Of a stretch of DNA of 64,000 nt, positions 1-8,559 are shown one piece after another; the first letter of the stretch is position 1, and every line of letters starts with the position of its first letter. This stretch comes from VRUE01 sp963716735 (GTDB lineage Bacteria; Actinomycetota; Thermoleophilia; Solirubrobacterales; 70-9), in assembly GCA_963716735.1 (NCBI GenBank), contig OY970321.1:1116001-1180000 (forward strand), written 5' to 3'. The position numbers and the translations under genes were made by a program. The notes below the pieces were generated by a model that had not been told where the DNA came from, did not search any database, and saw nothing but the letters and a program-made list of their open reading frames with translations.

Positions 1-467
1 CGCAGGTCCTCGACCAGGCGGGCGTAGAGCTCCGCGCCGGCACCGGGCGGCAGGGTGCCGGCAAGCACGCAGAGCTTCGCCCCGCGAGCGAGGTAGCGCA
101 GGCGCTCGACGAAGCGCTCGACCTCCTCCGGGCTGACCGCCGGACCACGCTCGTTGATCTCGGTCTGCTCGCCCGAGGTGGGATCGATCACCGCCATGTT
201 GATCCGCGTCTCGCCGGCGATCCAGGTGAAGTCGGTGAGGATCGCCTCCTTGCGCAGCTGCTCCAGCATCCTGTTTCCGGTCGGCCCGCCGGCGAAGCCG
301 GTGGCGATCACCGGACGCCCCAGCAGGCGCAGGGCTCGGGCGACGTTGATCCCCTTTCCCCCGGCAACCGTGCGGCTCTCGACCGCCCGGTGGCGGTGCC
401 CGAGGCGGAAATTCGGAACGGCGACCGTGCGATCGATCGCGGCGTTGAGGGTTACGGTGAGAATCAT
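1..467 (-). CDS. PfkB-family sugar kinase, likely 1-phosphofructokinase (C-terminus off window)
   Basis: The N-terminal 155 residues of a ribokinase/PfkB-fold kinase. The start MILTVTLNAAIDRTV, followed by the glycine-rich GGKGINVARALRLLG at about residues 36-50 and FAGGPTGNRMLEQL, is typical of 1-phosphofructokinase and tagatose-6-phosphate kinase, which phosphorylate sugar phosphates with ATP in the cytoplasm. The catalytic GAGD motif lies beyond the window edge, so the substrate cannot be fixed. The ATG overlaps the TGA of the upstream carboxypeptidase gene by four bases (ATGA), so it is the last visible gene of a minus-strand operon. Family confident; exact substrate not. Confidence 0.85.
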   Translation of the reverse strand, partial: MILTVTLNAAIDRTVAVPNFRLGHRHRAVESRTVAGGKGINVARALRLLGRPVIATGFAGGPTGNRMLEQLRKEAILTDFTWIAGETRINMAVIDPTSGEQTEINERGPAVSPEEVERFVERLRYLARGAKLCVLAGTLPPGAGAELYARLVEDL

Positions 468-1660
468 CGCCTTGGGCGCCTCCTCCAGATGACGGCTGCG
501 ATCAGTATCGCGGACAGCGCCAGCGCGATCCAGAGCAGGTTGCCTTCGAGGAAGCTGCGCACGCGTTCCAGCGCGCTCGCATTCGGCACGGCGCGGCCGG
601 CACGCAGAGGCACCGAAGCGGTCGGCAAGCCGTCGACGCGGACCACGGCGCGGCCCAACTTGGCCCCCCGGCGCAGCGGACCCTCGACCTGCCCCGGCGC
701 CCGCACGGCAACCGTCAGCCGCTGGCCGCGCCGGAGGCCGACGGCCACGGTCCGCGCGGCACGCAACGGCAGCTCGTCGTCCGTGTAGCGGATCGACGGT
801 TCGGCAAGCGCCTGGCCGGTATGGATCGGGACCCTCTTGCGGTACTTCGAGAAGCCGTATTCGAGCAGCTGCAGGGTGTCGTCAAAGCGTTCTTCGTCGG
901 TCCAGGTGCCGACCACGGCGGCGATCAGCTCGACTCCCTTGCGCCGTCCCGAGCCGACCAGGACGTACCTGGCGCCAAAGGTGTGGCCGGTCTTCACCCC
1001 GTTCGCCCAGGGCGCCATCGAGAGCAGTTCGTTGATGGTCGAGATACGGCGCGGCGGGCGCACGCTGCGCAGCAGGGCGCTGCGCGACGCCGCGATCTTG
1101 GCGAAGGCGGGAATGTCGAGTAGGTGCCGGGTAAGGACCGCAAGGTCGCCGGCGCTGGAGTAATTGCCGCGCTCATCGAGGCCGATCGGGTTGGCGTAGT
1201 GGGTGTGGGAGAGACCGAGCGCCGCGGCGTAGCGATTCATCTCGCCGACGAAGCGCCGTTCGGATCCCGCCGCGGCACGCGCGAGGTCATAGGCGGCGTC
1301 GTTGCCGCTGCGCAGGATCAGGCCGTAGAGCAGATCGCGAACGCTGATCCTCTGCCCGGAACGCAGCCCCAGCAGCGACTCGCCGTATTCAGCCTCATAT
1401 GGCGCTGCCCTGACGATCTTGTCCAAGGGCAACTCCTGTAACGCCACGTAAGCGGTCATCAGCTTGGTCGTGCTTGCGACCAGCAGCTGGCGGGACGCGG
1501 CATGAGACGCAAGCACTTCCCCGGAGCCGGCATCGACCAATGCCCAGGCCCGCGCCTCGAGCCGCGGCGGCGCCTCGTCCGCGACTGCAGCGACAGGACC
1601 CGCGATCGCAACGGCCACGAAGACCAAGCCGAGCAAAGCGGCCAGTCGATTGCGGCTCAC
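464..1660 (-). CDS. D-alanyl-D-alanine carboxypeptidase (S11 family, PBP5/DacA type)
   Basis: This 398-residue low-molecular-weight penicillin-binding protein trims the terminal D-Ala of peptidoglycan pentapeptides outside the membrane. An N-terminal signal segment (residues 5-28) is followed by the three serine-peptidase motifs: STTK (nucleophile S63), SGN (118-120) and KTG (223-225). A C-terminal hydrophobic segment (LLWIALALSAILIAAVIW) ending in arginines would anchor it in the membrane, whereas classical PBP5 uses an amphipathic helix. GTG start, overlapping the LysM gene stop as GTGA. Together with the LysM gene it suggests a cell-wall operon. Confidence 0.93.
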   Translation of the reverse strand: MSRNRLAALLGLVFVAVAIAGPVAAVADEAPPRLEARAWALVDAGSGEVLASHAASRQLLVASTTKLMTAYVALQELPLDKIVRAAPYEAEYGESLLGLRSGQRISVRDLLYGLILRSGNDAAYDLARAAAGSERRFVGEMNRYAAALGLSHTHYANPIGLDERGNYSSAGDLAVLTRHLLDIPAFAKIAASRSALLRSVRPPRRISTINELLSMAPWANGVKTGHTFGARYVLVGSGRRKGVELIAAVVGTWTDEERFDDTLQLLEYGFSKYRKRVPIHTGQALAEPSIRYTDDELPLRAARTVAVGLRRGQRLTVAVRAPGQVEGPLRRGAKLGRAVVRVDGLPTASVPLRAGRAVPNASALERVRSFLEGNLLWIALALSAILIAAVIWRRRPRR

Positions 1661-1911
1661 TTCAGCTTCAGCTTCTCGCCCGAGATCAGGATCTGGGGGT
1701 CGACCCCAGGATTCAACTCGAGGATGAGGGCGACCGTCACACCGGTCTTATGGGCGATCGAGGTGAGCGTGTCACCGCTCTGCACTTCGTAGACCTTGGG
1801 GGTGTGAATCTTGGTCTGACCGTGCTTGGCGCCTCCCGCGGGGCCCGAGCCACCGGAGTCGCCGCCGCTGTCGCCACCCCCGCCGAGCGCCGTCGCGATC
1901 ACGATGATCAC
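1657..1911 (-). CDS. LysM-domain membrane-anchored protein
   Basis: A small protein with a C-terminal LysM domain (YEVQSGDTLTSIAHKTGV... ILELNPGVDPQILISGEKLKL, last 45 residues), a fold that binds peptidoglycan glycans. A Gly/Ser-rich linker joins it to a membrane segment. The first ATG/GTG/TTG start is the GTG at 1911, but it cuts the membrane segment in half. The frame stays open upstream and encodes RFFAAAAVLCGFVVV before it; a CTG at 1974, overlapping the stop of the HU gene as CTGA, would give the complete anchor. I list the conventional start and favour the longer form biologically. Confidence 0.75.
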   Translation of the reverse strand: MIIVIATALGGGGDSGGDSGGSGPAGGAKHGQTKIHTPKVYEVQSGDTLTSIAHKTGVTVALILELNPGVDPQILISGEKLKLK

Positions 1912-1970
1912 GACGACGAAGCCGCAGAGAACGGCCGCGGCGGCGAAAAATCTGGCGGGTGCTCTAGAGC

Positions 1971-2249
1971 TCAGCCCTTGACCTTGGCCTTCAGCGCCGA
2001 ACCGGCGGAGAAGCGGGGCACCTTGCCGCCCGGAATCGTGATCCGCTCGCCCGTGCGCGGGTTGACGCCCTGGCGCGGACCGCGCTCGGCGACGTGGAAT
2101 TTGCCGAAGCCGGTGAAGCTGACCTCGCCGCCACCGCTCAGGGTGTCGGTGATCGTCTCGAGCACCGCTTCGAGCGCCTCGCTCGCGCCTTTCTTGCTGC
2201 CCACACGCTCATCAGCCGCCAGTTGGTCCAGAAACTCAGCCTTGGTCAC
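1971..2249 (-). CDS. HU-family histone-like DNA-binding protein
   Basis: 92 residues, the usual length of HU. It begins MTKAEFLDQLA, has the FTGFGKFHVAERGPRQGVNPRTGE core with the flexible DNA-bending arm, and lacks the Lys/Ala-rich tail of mycobacterial HupB. HU dimers bend and compact DNA and act in replication and repair. GTG start preceded by the purine-rich site GGAGGAGC. It heads the minus-strand run HU, LysM, carboxypeptidase, sugar kinase. Confidence 0.93.
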   Translation of the reverse strand: MTKAEFLDQLAADERVGSKKGASEALEAVLETITDTLSGGGEVSFTGFGKFHVAERGPRQGVNPRTGERITIPGGKVPRFSAGSALKAKVKG

Positions 2250-2347
2250 GTCGAAGCTCCTCCGTCGGGTCGTTGAGGTCGGGCGGCAATCTAACAGCGT
2301 CGCCGGGCGTAAGTCTGGCTCTATACCTCGATTCTGCCCCGAATGGG

Positions 2348-3700
2348 TCAGGAACCGCTGACCGTCATCTCGGCGATCAGCAACGGCGGCGTGCTGACCG
2401 AATCGCCGAACGGCACCCAGCGTGGTTCCGACCCCGCGGCCGACACCGCGCGCAGCATCGAGACGAGGTCGCTGGCGATCGTGAACTCGCGCAGTGGCTC
2501 GGCCAGCTCGCCGTCGCCGATCGCCCGCCCCGAGGCACCCACCGAGAAGACGCCGGTGACCGGGTTGACCCCTGAGTGAAGACCGGCGACGTCGTTGATG
2601 TAGACCCCGTCGCCCGCATCGCGCAGCAGCTGCTCGAGGCTCGCGGTGCCGGGGCTGACGATCAGATTGGACGCCGATACGCCCGGCGGCGAGCGGTAAC
2701 CGGACCGCCCGGCGTTGCCGGTGGTGGCCGCGCCACCGCGGCGCGCCGTGTAGGCGTCGTAGAGGTAGGTGCGCAACCTGCCGGTCTCGATCAGGGCCGT
2801 GCGCCGGCGCGGGGTGCCCTCGGCATCGACCGGCGCGGCTGCGAAGCCGTCTGGATCGAGGCCGTCGTCGTGCAGGACGAAGGCCTCGGCGGCAACCTCC
2901 TCGCCGAGCCGCTCGGCAAGCGGAGAGCGGCCGCGCTGGACCGCGTCGGCGCCGACGGCGCGGCCGAGCAGACCGACGAAGCTGGCGGCGACGGTCGGGT
3001 CGAGTACCACCGCGCAGGTGCGCGAGGGCGGCTTCGAGGAGCCGATCATCTCGGTGGCCCGCTCGGCGCCCTCACGGCCGATCGCCGCCGGATCGAGCCC
3101 GGCCGGACCGCGAGCGAGGCCGAAGCCGAGCCCGGTCTCACGACCGTCCTCACCGTCCGCCAGGGCCTGCAGGTAGGCGTAACAGCTCGTCGTCTCGTAC
3201 TCGCCCCCCGGGGCGGCCGAGGCGGCGATCGCGACGCGCTCGGCGCTGTCGAAGTAGACGGCCTGCTCGACCGCGGCGATCCTCTCGGCCGTCAGGGCCT
3301 CACGCTCCACCGCCAGCGCCAGCTCGGCGATCTCTGCGGGTGACCATTCGGCCCGCGAGCTATCGCTCAAGCCCGCCAGAGCCGGCGGCTCGCCGCCTCC
3401 CCCAGAAGGCCCGGCGAACTCGTCCTCGTCAGCGATCCCGCAGGCCTCAACCGCGCGTGCGGCGATCGCCTCCATGCCGGGGGGCGAGAGGTCGGTTCCG
3501 AAGCCGTAGCCGACCCGCCCGCCGGTCCAGACGCGCAGGCCGAGGCCACGCTGGGTCGCCGCCGTCAGGCTCTCGACCTCGCCGGCGTGGACGCGGACCT
3601 CGCGGTTCTCCGCTTCGCTGGCGTAAGCCTCCGCCTCGCCTGCCCCTGCCGCGACGGCACGCTCGACCGCGCTTGCGGCCAGCGCTGCGAGGTCGCTCAC
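2348..3700 (-). CDS. tldE: TldE/PmbA-family metalloprotease subunit
   Basis: 450 residues (GTG start) of the TldD/PmbA family, the inactive partner that forms a heterodimeric protease with TldD. In characterised bacteria this pair matures modified peptides and degrades unfolded peptides. The N-terminal part (GEAEAYASEAENREVRVHAGEVES, interrupted here for length) and the C-terminal barrel (TGNAGRSGYRSPPG, GVYINDVAGLHSGVNPVTG) match the family, and there is no HExxxH motif, as expected for TldE. The start codon overlaps the tldD stop as GTGA, which supports co-translation. Confidence 0.9.
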   Translation of the reverse strand: MSDLAALAASAVERAVAAGAGEAEAYASEAENREVRVHAGEVESLTAATQRGLGLRVWTGGRVGYGFGTDLSPPGMEAIAARAVEACGIADEDEFAGPSGGGGEPPALAGLSDSSRAEWSPAEIAELALAVEREALTAERIAAVEQAVYFDSAERVAIAASAAPGGEYETTSCYAYLQALADGEDGRETGLGFGLARGPAGLDPAAIGREGAERATEMIGSSKPPSRTCAVVLDPTVAASFVGLLGRAVGADAVQRGRSPLAERLGEEVAAEAFVLHDDGLDPDGFAAAPVDAEGTPRRRTALIETGRLRTYLYDAYTARRGGAATTGNAGRSGYRSPPGVSASNLIVSPGTASLEQLLRDAGDGVYINDVAGLHSGVNPVTGVFSVGASGRAIGDGELAEPLREFTIASDLVSMLRAVSAAGSEPRWVPFGDSVSTPPLLIAEMTVSGS

Positions 3701-5091
3701 GCCCCCGTCCCCCCCACCGTCATCGAGGCGATCCGGACGTGCCCCTGGCCGGTTCCCACCGGCACTTTCTGGCCGCCCTTGCCGCAGATCCCGGTCTTCA
3801 TCCAGAAGTCGTTGCCGACGGCGTCGATCGCCGCCAGCGCCTGCAGGCAGTTGCCGACCAGCGTCGCTCCTCGACACGGCCGGGTCACCTCGCCGGCCTC
3901 GATCAGGTAGCCCTCGTTGACGCCGAAGACGAAGTCGCCGGTCGCCGGATCGACCTGCCCCCCGGCGAAGGAGACGGCATAGAAGCCCCGCTCCACGTCG
4001 GCGATAATCGCCTCCGGCTCGGCCTCGCCAGGGGCGATGTAGGTGTTGGTCATGCGCGGAATCGGCAGGTCTCGAAAGCTCTCGCGCCGGCCGTTGCCGG
4101 TCGGGGCGGCACCGTCGCGCTCGGCGCTCTGACGGTCGTAGAGGAAGGCGACCAGGCGACCCTCGTCGATCACCTTGGTCTTCTGGGTCGGCGCTCCCTC
4201 GTCGTCGATCGCGTCGCTGCCCCACTCCCCCGGCATGCGACCGTCGTCGTAGGCGGTCAGCAAGGGTTGGGCGACCATCTCGCCGAGCTTGCCGGCATAG
4301 ACGCTGGCGCCCTTCTGCACGTGGTCGGCCTCGAGCCCGTGCCCGGTCATCTCGTGGAAGAGGACGCCGCCGAAGCCACCGCCGACGACGACCGGCATCG
4401 TGCCGGTCGGCGCCGGTCCGGCGTCGAGCAGGACGAGCGCCTTGCGGGCGGCGCTGGCGGCGATCGACCCCGGGTCGTCGTCGAAGAGCTCGAAGCCCCG
4501 GTGCCCGCCGAGGGTCTCGGCTCCAGTCTCCACCCGGTCGCCGCGGCGGGCGACGGCCTGGGTTCCGATCCGCACCCGGGTGCGGTCGTCGCCGCTGAGC
4601 AGGCCGGCGGAGTTGGCGACGGTGACCTCGCGCCGTGCCTCGCCGTAGGAGGCCATCGCCTGGGCTATCTCACCACCGGCGGAGCGGGCGCGATCGTCAA
4701 GTTCGCGCAGCAGCTCCGCCTTGCGAGCAGCGGGAACGTCGCCTGGGGGACGCTCGATCGGCTGCGGGCTCCTCGCCTCGGCATGCAGCGGAAGTGGCTC
4801 GGCACGGTCCCCGCGCAGCGCGGCCGCAGCCTCGCCCGCGGCGCGCTCGATGTCGGCGGGGTCGAGACCGTCGACGTGGGCGAAGTAGGTCGTGCCGCCA
4901 CTCAGCACCCGCACCCCGGCACCCTCTTCGGCGCCGGTCTGCACCGACTCGATCCGCGACTCGTCGATCGCCAGGGTCAGGCCGCTGCGCCGTTCGGCGA
5001 AGACCTCAGCGAACTCGCCGCCGTGGGCGAGGGCACGGGCGATGACCCGCTCGGCGACCGCCGGGTCGAGCAGCTCGGCTCCCTGGCTCAC
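3697..5091 (-). CDS. tldD: TldD-family zinc metalloprotease
   Basis: 464 residues. The zinc site HEMTGH (H246, E247, H251) lies in the segment GGVLFHEMTGHGLEADHV, and the C-terminal ICGKGGQ supplies the cysteine conserved near the end of TldD proteins. It is the catalytic subunit of the TldD-TldE protease. GTG start, overlapping the stop of the preceding small gene (GTGA), and its own stop overlaps tldE, so four genes (5695 to 2348) look like one transcript. I see no peptide-antibiotic precursor nearby, so the substrate is unknown. Confidence 0.94.
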   Translation of the reverse strand: MSQGAELLDPAVAERVIARALAHGGEFAEVFAERRSGLTLAIDESRIESVQTGAEEGAGVRVLSGGTTYFAHVDGLDPADIERAAGEAAAALRGDRAEPLPLHAEARSPQPIERPPGDVPAARKAELLRELDDRARSAGGEIAQAMASYGEARREVTVANSAGLLSGDDRTRVRIGTQAVARRGDRVETGAETLGGHRGFELFDDDPGSIAASAARKALVLLDAGPAPTGTMPVVVGGGFGGVLFHEMTGHGLEADHVQKGASVYAGKLGEMVAQPLLTAYDDGRMPGEWGSDAIDDEGAPTQKTKVIDEGRLVAFLYDRQSAERDGAAPTGNGRRESFRDLPIPRMTNTYIAPGEAEPEAIIADVERGFYAVSFAGGQVDPATGDFVFGVNEGYLIEAGEVTRPCRGATLVGNCLQALAAIDAVGNDFWMKTGICGKGGQKVPVGTGQGHVRIASMTVGGTGA

Positions 5092-5312
5092 TGTCTCGGC
5101 TTCTTCCCGGCGACCTCGATCAGCCTGCCGGCGGCGACGAAGAGCTCGCCGCCGACCGCCGAGTCGCCGGCGTGGTCCTCGGCGCGCCCGCCCTTGTAAT
5201 AGAGGCGAGCGAAGGGACGGCGTGAGGCGCGGCGGCGGCGCATGTAGGCAGCGGCCTCGTCGGCGTAGCCGGAGACGCGGTCGAGCAGGACGCGGTGTGG
5301 CTTAGGCGGCAT
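5088..5312 (-). CDS. conserved small basic protein, unknown function
   Basis: 74 residues, soluble and basic (VSGYADEAAAYMRRRRASRRPFARLYY), with no signal peptide or membrane segment. I do not recognise a family. It is held between the roadblock-like gene (one-base overlap, TGATG) and tldD (GTGA overlap), so it is very probably translated. The Tyr/Arg-rich stretch could bind nucleic acid, but this is only a composition argument. Confidence 0.6.
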   Translation of the reverse strand: MPPKPHRVLLDRVSGYADEAAAYMRRRRASRRPFARLYYKGGRAEDHAGDSAVGGELFVAAGRLIEVAGKKPRQ

Positions 5313-5695
5313 CAGGCTCCCCCCGCCCGTCCGTCGCGGCCGCTGGCCAGATCGCGCAACAGCGCGCGCAAGTCGAAGAAGGTCAGTGAGGCCAGCGCGA
5401 AGCGCTCCGTCACCGCGACGGCGGCCAGACCGGCGTGGCGCAGGGCGAAGATCTCGCCCTGCTCGGTGCCGATGTGGACCTGCTCGACCGGCTCGCCGCC
5501 GGCTCGATCGGCGGCTTCGAACAGCGCCGCCGCATCCTCCGCCCAGCGCTCTGGACGATCGCTGGCGGCAAGCACGACCCCCCCTGCCCCGAGGATGGCG
5601 GCGCCACGCAGATCGAGTGACATCTCGGTCAGATAGGCGAGCGCGCCCTCGGCGGCTTCGCCTGAAACAACCCCGGTCGCGGCATCGTCGGGCAT
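5312..5695 (-). CDS. roadblock/LC7-like domain protein
   Basis: 127 residues from the ATG at 5695. The segment LTEMSLDLRGAAILGAGGVV, the following SDRPERWAEDAAALFEAAD and the C-terminal ALASLTFFDLRALLRDL follow the alpha-beta pattern of the roadblock/LC7 (profilin-like) fold, which in bacteria usually partners small GTPases or two-component proteins. No GTPase gene is adjacent; it leads the tldD/tldE operon. The assignment rests on pattern and hydrophobic spacing, not on a catalytic motif. Confidence 0.6.
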   Translation of the reverse strand: MPDDAATGVVSGEAAEGALAYLTEMSLDLRGAAILGAGGVVLAASDRPERWAEDAAALFEAADRAGGEPVEQVHIGTEQGEIFALRHAGLAAVAVTERFALASLTFFDLRALLRDLASGRDGRAGGA

Positions 5696-5716
5696 CTCGG
5701 CCAAAATACCGGCCCC

Positions 5717-5866
5717 GTGTCCCTGGCCCGCGCTTCCTGGATCACCGTCGTCGCCATCTGTGCGATCGCCGCCATCCTCTTCGCAGTCAGCGGCTACACC
5801 GGCTACACGGTCACTGTGATCGCCGTCGGCCTCGCCGCGGCGGTCAACCTGCTGCCCAGCGCCTGA
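5717..5866 (+). CDS. 49-residue two-segment small membrane protein
   Basis: A short open frame with GTG start: MSLARASWITVVAICAIAAI, then LFAVSGYTGYTVTVIAVGLA and AAVNLLPSA. Two hydrophobic helices separated by the turn SGYTGY make a likely membrane hairpin. It starts 21 bases from the divergent roadblock-like gene and ends 4 bases before the convergent CDF gene, so it fills the gap exactly. No recognised family. There is no clear ribosome-binding site, so the mRNA may be nearly leaderless. Confidence 0.6.
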   Translation: MSLARASWITVVAICAIAAILFAVSGYTGYTVTVIAVGLAAAVNLLPSA

Positions 5867-5870
5867 CGAC

Positions 5871-6779
5871 CTAACCGGCCCGAAACGGCCCGTTTTCGTG
5901 CTCGGGGTTATGGAACGACGCCTCCGGCTCGACATGGATGAGGACATCGGCGCGGCGAATTTCGGCCTCGATCTCGCCGCGCATCTGGTGGGCGAGTTCA
6001 TGGGCCCGCTCGAGGCTGGTCCCCGTGCGGTACTGGACGTGGAAATCGATGTAGCGGCGGCTGCCGGCGCGGCGGGCGCGCAGCTTGTGGTAACCGGCGA
6101 CCTCCGGGGTACGAGCCGCCGCGATCGCCGCCTCGATCCGATCCATCTCGACGTCGGGCAGGGCTTCGTCGACCAAGACCCCGGAAGAGCGGCGGAGGAT
6201 CCGCAGCCCCGCGGTGACGATCGCCGCGGCAACCACCAGGGCGGTGATCGAGTCGAAGGCGACGATGCCGGTGACCTGAACCAGCGCGAGGCCGACGAGG
6301 ACGCCGGCCGAGGTGAGGGCGTCGGTGCGCAGGTGCGCGGCGTCGGCCTCCAGCGCCGGTGAGTCGTCCTCCCTCGCCCGCCGGGAGAGGACCGTGGAGA
6401 CGACCAGGTTGGCGAGAACCGAGAAGCCCATCACGGCGATGCCAACGCCGAGGGCCTCGACCTGGGACCCGACCGCCAGCCGGTGGGTCGCCTCGTAGAC
6501 GATGATCCCCGCGCCGACCAGGATCAGCATTCCCTCGATCGCCGCCGCCAGGCTCTCGACCTTCTCGTGGCCGTAGGGGTGGTCGGCGTCGGCCGGCTCA
6601 CCTGCCTTCCTCACCGAGACGAAGGCGATGACCGAGGCGACCAGGTCGATCAGGGAGTGGACCGCCTCGGTGACGATCGCGATCGAGCCGGTGATCGCCC
6701 CGGCGGCAAGCTTGATCGCGATCAGGACCAGGTTGGAGGCGATCGAGAGCGCCGCCGCCCCGCTTTTGGTGCGGATCAT
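5871..6779 (-). CDS. cation diffusion facilitator (CDF) family transporter
   Basis: 302 residues with about six membrane helices followed by a cytoplasmic ferredoxin-like domain. The family signature is present: EAVHSLIDLVAS in helix 2 (HSxxD metal site), DHPYGHEKVESL after helix 2, and HLRTDALTS in helix 5 (HxxxD). CDF proteins exchange Zn2+, Fe2+, Mn2+ or Co2+ for protons. The HxxxD helix-5 ligand pair is most often seen in zinc or iron exporters, but metal choice cannot be read reliably. ATG overlaps the rdgB stop (ATGA). Confidence 0.9.
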   Translation of the reverse strand: MIRTKSGAAALSIASNLVLIAIKLAAGAITGSIAIVTEAVHSLIDLVASVIAFVSVRKAGEPADADHPYGHEKVESLAAAIEGMLILVGAGIIVYEATHRLAVGSQVEALGVGIAVMGFSVLANLVVSTVLSRRAREDDSPALEADAAHLRTDALTSAGVLVGLALVQVTGIVAFDSITALVVAAAIVTAGLRILRRSSGVLVDEALPDVEMDRIEAAIAAARTPEVAGYHKLRARRAGSRRYIDFHVQYRTGTSLERAHELAHQMRGEIEAEIRRADVLIHVEPEASFHNPEHENGPFRAG

Positions 6780-7372
6780 CTTCCCGCCGGCGCCGCTCCG
6801 CCGGCCAGGTGCCGGGCCAACAGCCTCGCGGCGCGGCCACGGTGGCTGATCTCGTTCTTCTCCGCCTGACTGATCTCCGAGTAGGTGCGGGTGTCGTCGG
6901 GGCCAGTCGCCTCGGGAACGAATGCCGGGTCGTAGCCGAAGCCACCCTCGCCGCGGGCGCTCTCGATCAGGTGACCGTCGCAGCGGGCTTCGAAGACGTG
7001 CTCGGAGCCATCGGCCTCGATCAGCGCCAGCGCGCAGACGTAGTAGGCGCCGCGCTCCTCGCCGGCCGCGGCGACCTCGCGCAGCAGCTTTTCCAGGTTC
7101 TCCTCGTCGCTGGAGCCCTCACCGCCGTAGCGTGCCGAGTGGATTCCGGGGCGGCCGCCGAGGGCCATCGCGCCGATTCCGGAGTCGTCGGCGACCACCG
7201 GTTCGCCCGTCGCCTCATGCGCCGCCCGCGCCTTGTCGAGGGCGATCGCGGCGAAGCTGTCGCCGTCCTCGGGCGGCAACTCGACCCCTGCCGGCAGCGG
7301 CTCCAACTCGACCCCGGGCAGCAGTTCGCGCATCTCGCGCAGCTTGTGCCTGTTGCCCGTGGCGAAGATCAC
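6776..7372 (-). CDS. rdgB: RdgB/HAM1 non-canonical purine NTP pyrophosphatase
   Basis: 198 residues. It hydrolyses ITP, dITP and XTP to monophosphates and so clears deaminated purines. Motifs: N-terminal IFATGNRHKLRE (nucleotide site; His replaces the commoner Gly before Lys), VVADDSGI, PGIHSARYGG, GEGGFGYDPAFVP and the C-terminal SHRGRAARLL. GTG start overlapping the RNase PH stop (GTGA). The rph-rdgB pair is common in Actinobacteria and many other bacteria. Confidence 0.95.
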   Translation of the reverse strand: MIFATGNRHKLREMRELLPGVELEPLPAGVELPPEDGDSFAAIALDKARAAHEATGEPVVADDSGIGAMALGGRPGIHSARYGGEGSSDEENLEKLLREVAAAGEERGAYYVCALALIEADGSEHVFEARCDGHLIESARGEGGFGYDPAFVPEATGPDDTRTYSEISQAEKNEISHRGRAARLLARHLAGGAAPAGR

Positions 7373-8097
7373 TCTGCGCCGGCTACCCGCTCCTGCACCT
7401 GGCGCAGCCTCGAGATGCCCATCTCGGCGAGCCCAAGCAGCTCGTCGAGGGAGGCACGGGAGAGCGGCGTCCGCTCCGCCGTCGCCTGCACCTCGACCAG
7501 GCCGCCGTCGCCGGTCATCACCACGTTGGCATCGACTTCGGCGTTGGAGTCCTCGCCGTAGTCGAGGTCGCAGAGCGCCCGTCCCGAGACCATGCCGACG
7601 CTGACCGCGGCGATCGATCCCGTCAGCGGCATCGTCTCGATCTTGTTCGCGTCGAGCAGCTTCTGCAGCGCCAGCCGCAGCGCCACGTAGCCACCGGTGA
7701 TCGCCGCGCAACGGGTTCCACCGTCGGCCTGCAGCACGTCGCAATCGACGTAGACGCTGCGTTCGCCCAGTGCTTTGAAGTCGACCACGACCCGCAACGA
7801 GCGACCGATCAAGCGCTGGATCTCGACCCCGCGGCCGTCCTGCTTGCCGCGGGAGATATCGCGCGCCTTGCGGTCGCCGGTCGAAGCGGGGAGCATCGAG
7901 TACTCGGCGGTGACCCAACCTTTGCCCCGTCCCCCCATCCACTTCGGCACCGACTCGTTGACCGAGGCGGTGCAGATCACGCGAGTTTTGCCGATCGAGA
8001 TCAGGGCCGAGCCGTCGGCGGTGGCGACGAAACCGGGATCGATGTCCACCGGCCGGATGTCGGCCGGCGCCCTGTCGTAGCTACGCGAGGCTGGCAT
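7369..8097 (-). CDS. rph: ribonuclease PH
   Basis: 242 residues. A phosphate-dependent 3'-5' exoribonuclease that trims tRNA 3' ends. The order RPxDIDPGF, GRGKGWVTAEYSMLPAST, RKARDISRGKQDGR, LIGRSLR, DCDVLQADGGTR and ALCDLDYGEDSNAEVDAN is characteristic and complete. Start ATG with the usual short N-terminus (MPASRSYDRAPADIRPV). It leads the rph-rdgB-CDF run with four-base overlaps. Confidence 0.97.
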   Translation of the reverse strand: MPASRSYDRAPADIRPVDIDPGFVATADGSALISIGKTRVICTASVNESVPKWMGGRGKGWVTAEYSMLPASTGDRKARDISRGKQDGRGVEIQRLIGRSLRVVVDFKALGERSVYVDCDVLQADGGTRCAAITGGYVALRLALQKLLDANKIETMPLTGSIAAVSVGMVSGRALCDLDYGEDSNAEVDANVVMTGDGGLVEVQATAERTPLSRASLDELLGLAEMGISRLRQVQERVAGAE

Positions 8098-8145
8098 GGC
8101 GCGAGTCTGTCATGCGGATGGCCGGCGTTGCGCCGCGACGCACCC

Positions 8146-8559
8146 CTAGACCTCCGGCAGAACGCGCAGGCCGCGCTGGGCGAAGTGGGTGTCGAAGGCA
8201 AACGCCTCACCCCCTCCGTCGCGCTCGATCAGCGCGAAGGAGGTTGCGTCGACATAGCTCCAACGCTTGTCGCGATGGCGCTCGAGGATCTCCCAGGCCT
8301 CGTCCTCGACGTCCGGCTCGAGCCGCACCAGCTCAATCGCCTCGCCGGCGCGAAAGCGGCGACCCCACTCGATCGCCTCCTCCCGCCCCACCCTGACCAG
8401 CAGCGCTGTGTAGGTCTCGGCAAAGACATAGTTCGAGGTAAAGAGCGTCGCGCCGGCCTCGATCAGGCCCGCCAACGCCGCCCGCGCCCGCTCGTGCTCC
8501 GCCTCCGATTCGTTGCGCAGCGCGACGAACGCGCTGGTGTCGACGAAGACCGACCTCAT
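8146..8559 (-). CDS. PIN-domain ribonuclease toxin (VapC family)
   Basis: 137 residues of PIN fold. The acidic site is visible: D8 in VFVDTSAFVAL, E48 in FAETYTALL, D104 in YVDATSFALIE, with a further Asp in FAFDTHF. VapC toxins are Mg2+-dependent RNases that cut tRNA or rRNA. ATG overlaps the stop of the antitoxin gene (ATGA), the usual antitoxin-toxin order, so this is a type II toxin-antitoxin operon. Confidence 0.9.
   Translation of the reverse strand: MRSVFVDTSAFVALRNESEAEHERARAALAGLIEAGATLFTSNYVFAETYTALLVRVGREEAIEWGRRFRAGEAIELVRLEPDVEDEAWEILERHRDKRWSYVDATSFALIERDGGGEAFAFDTHFAQRGLRVLPEV

Noticed and set aside
3340..5199. 619-codon plus-strand frame opposite tldD/tldE
   Set aside because: No domain, Arg/Pro-rich translation; TldD and TldE are clear on the minus strand.
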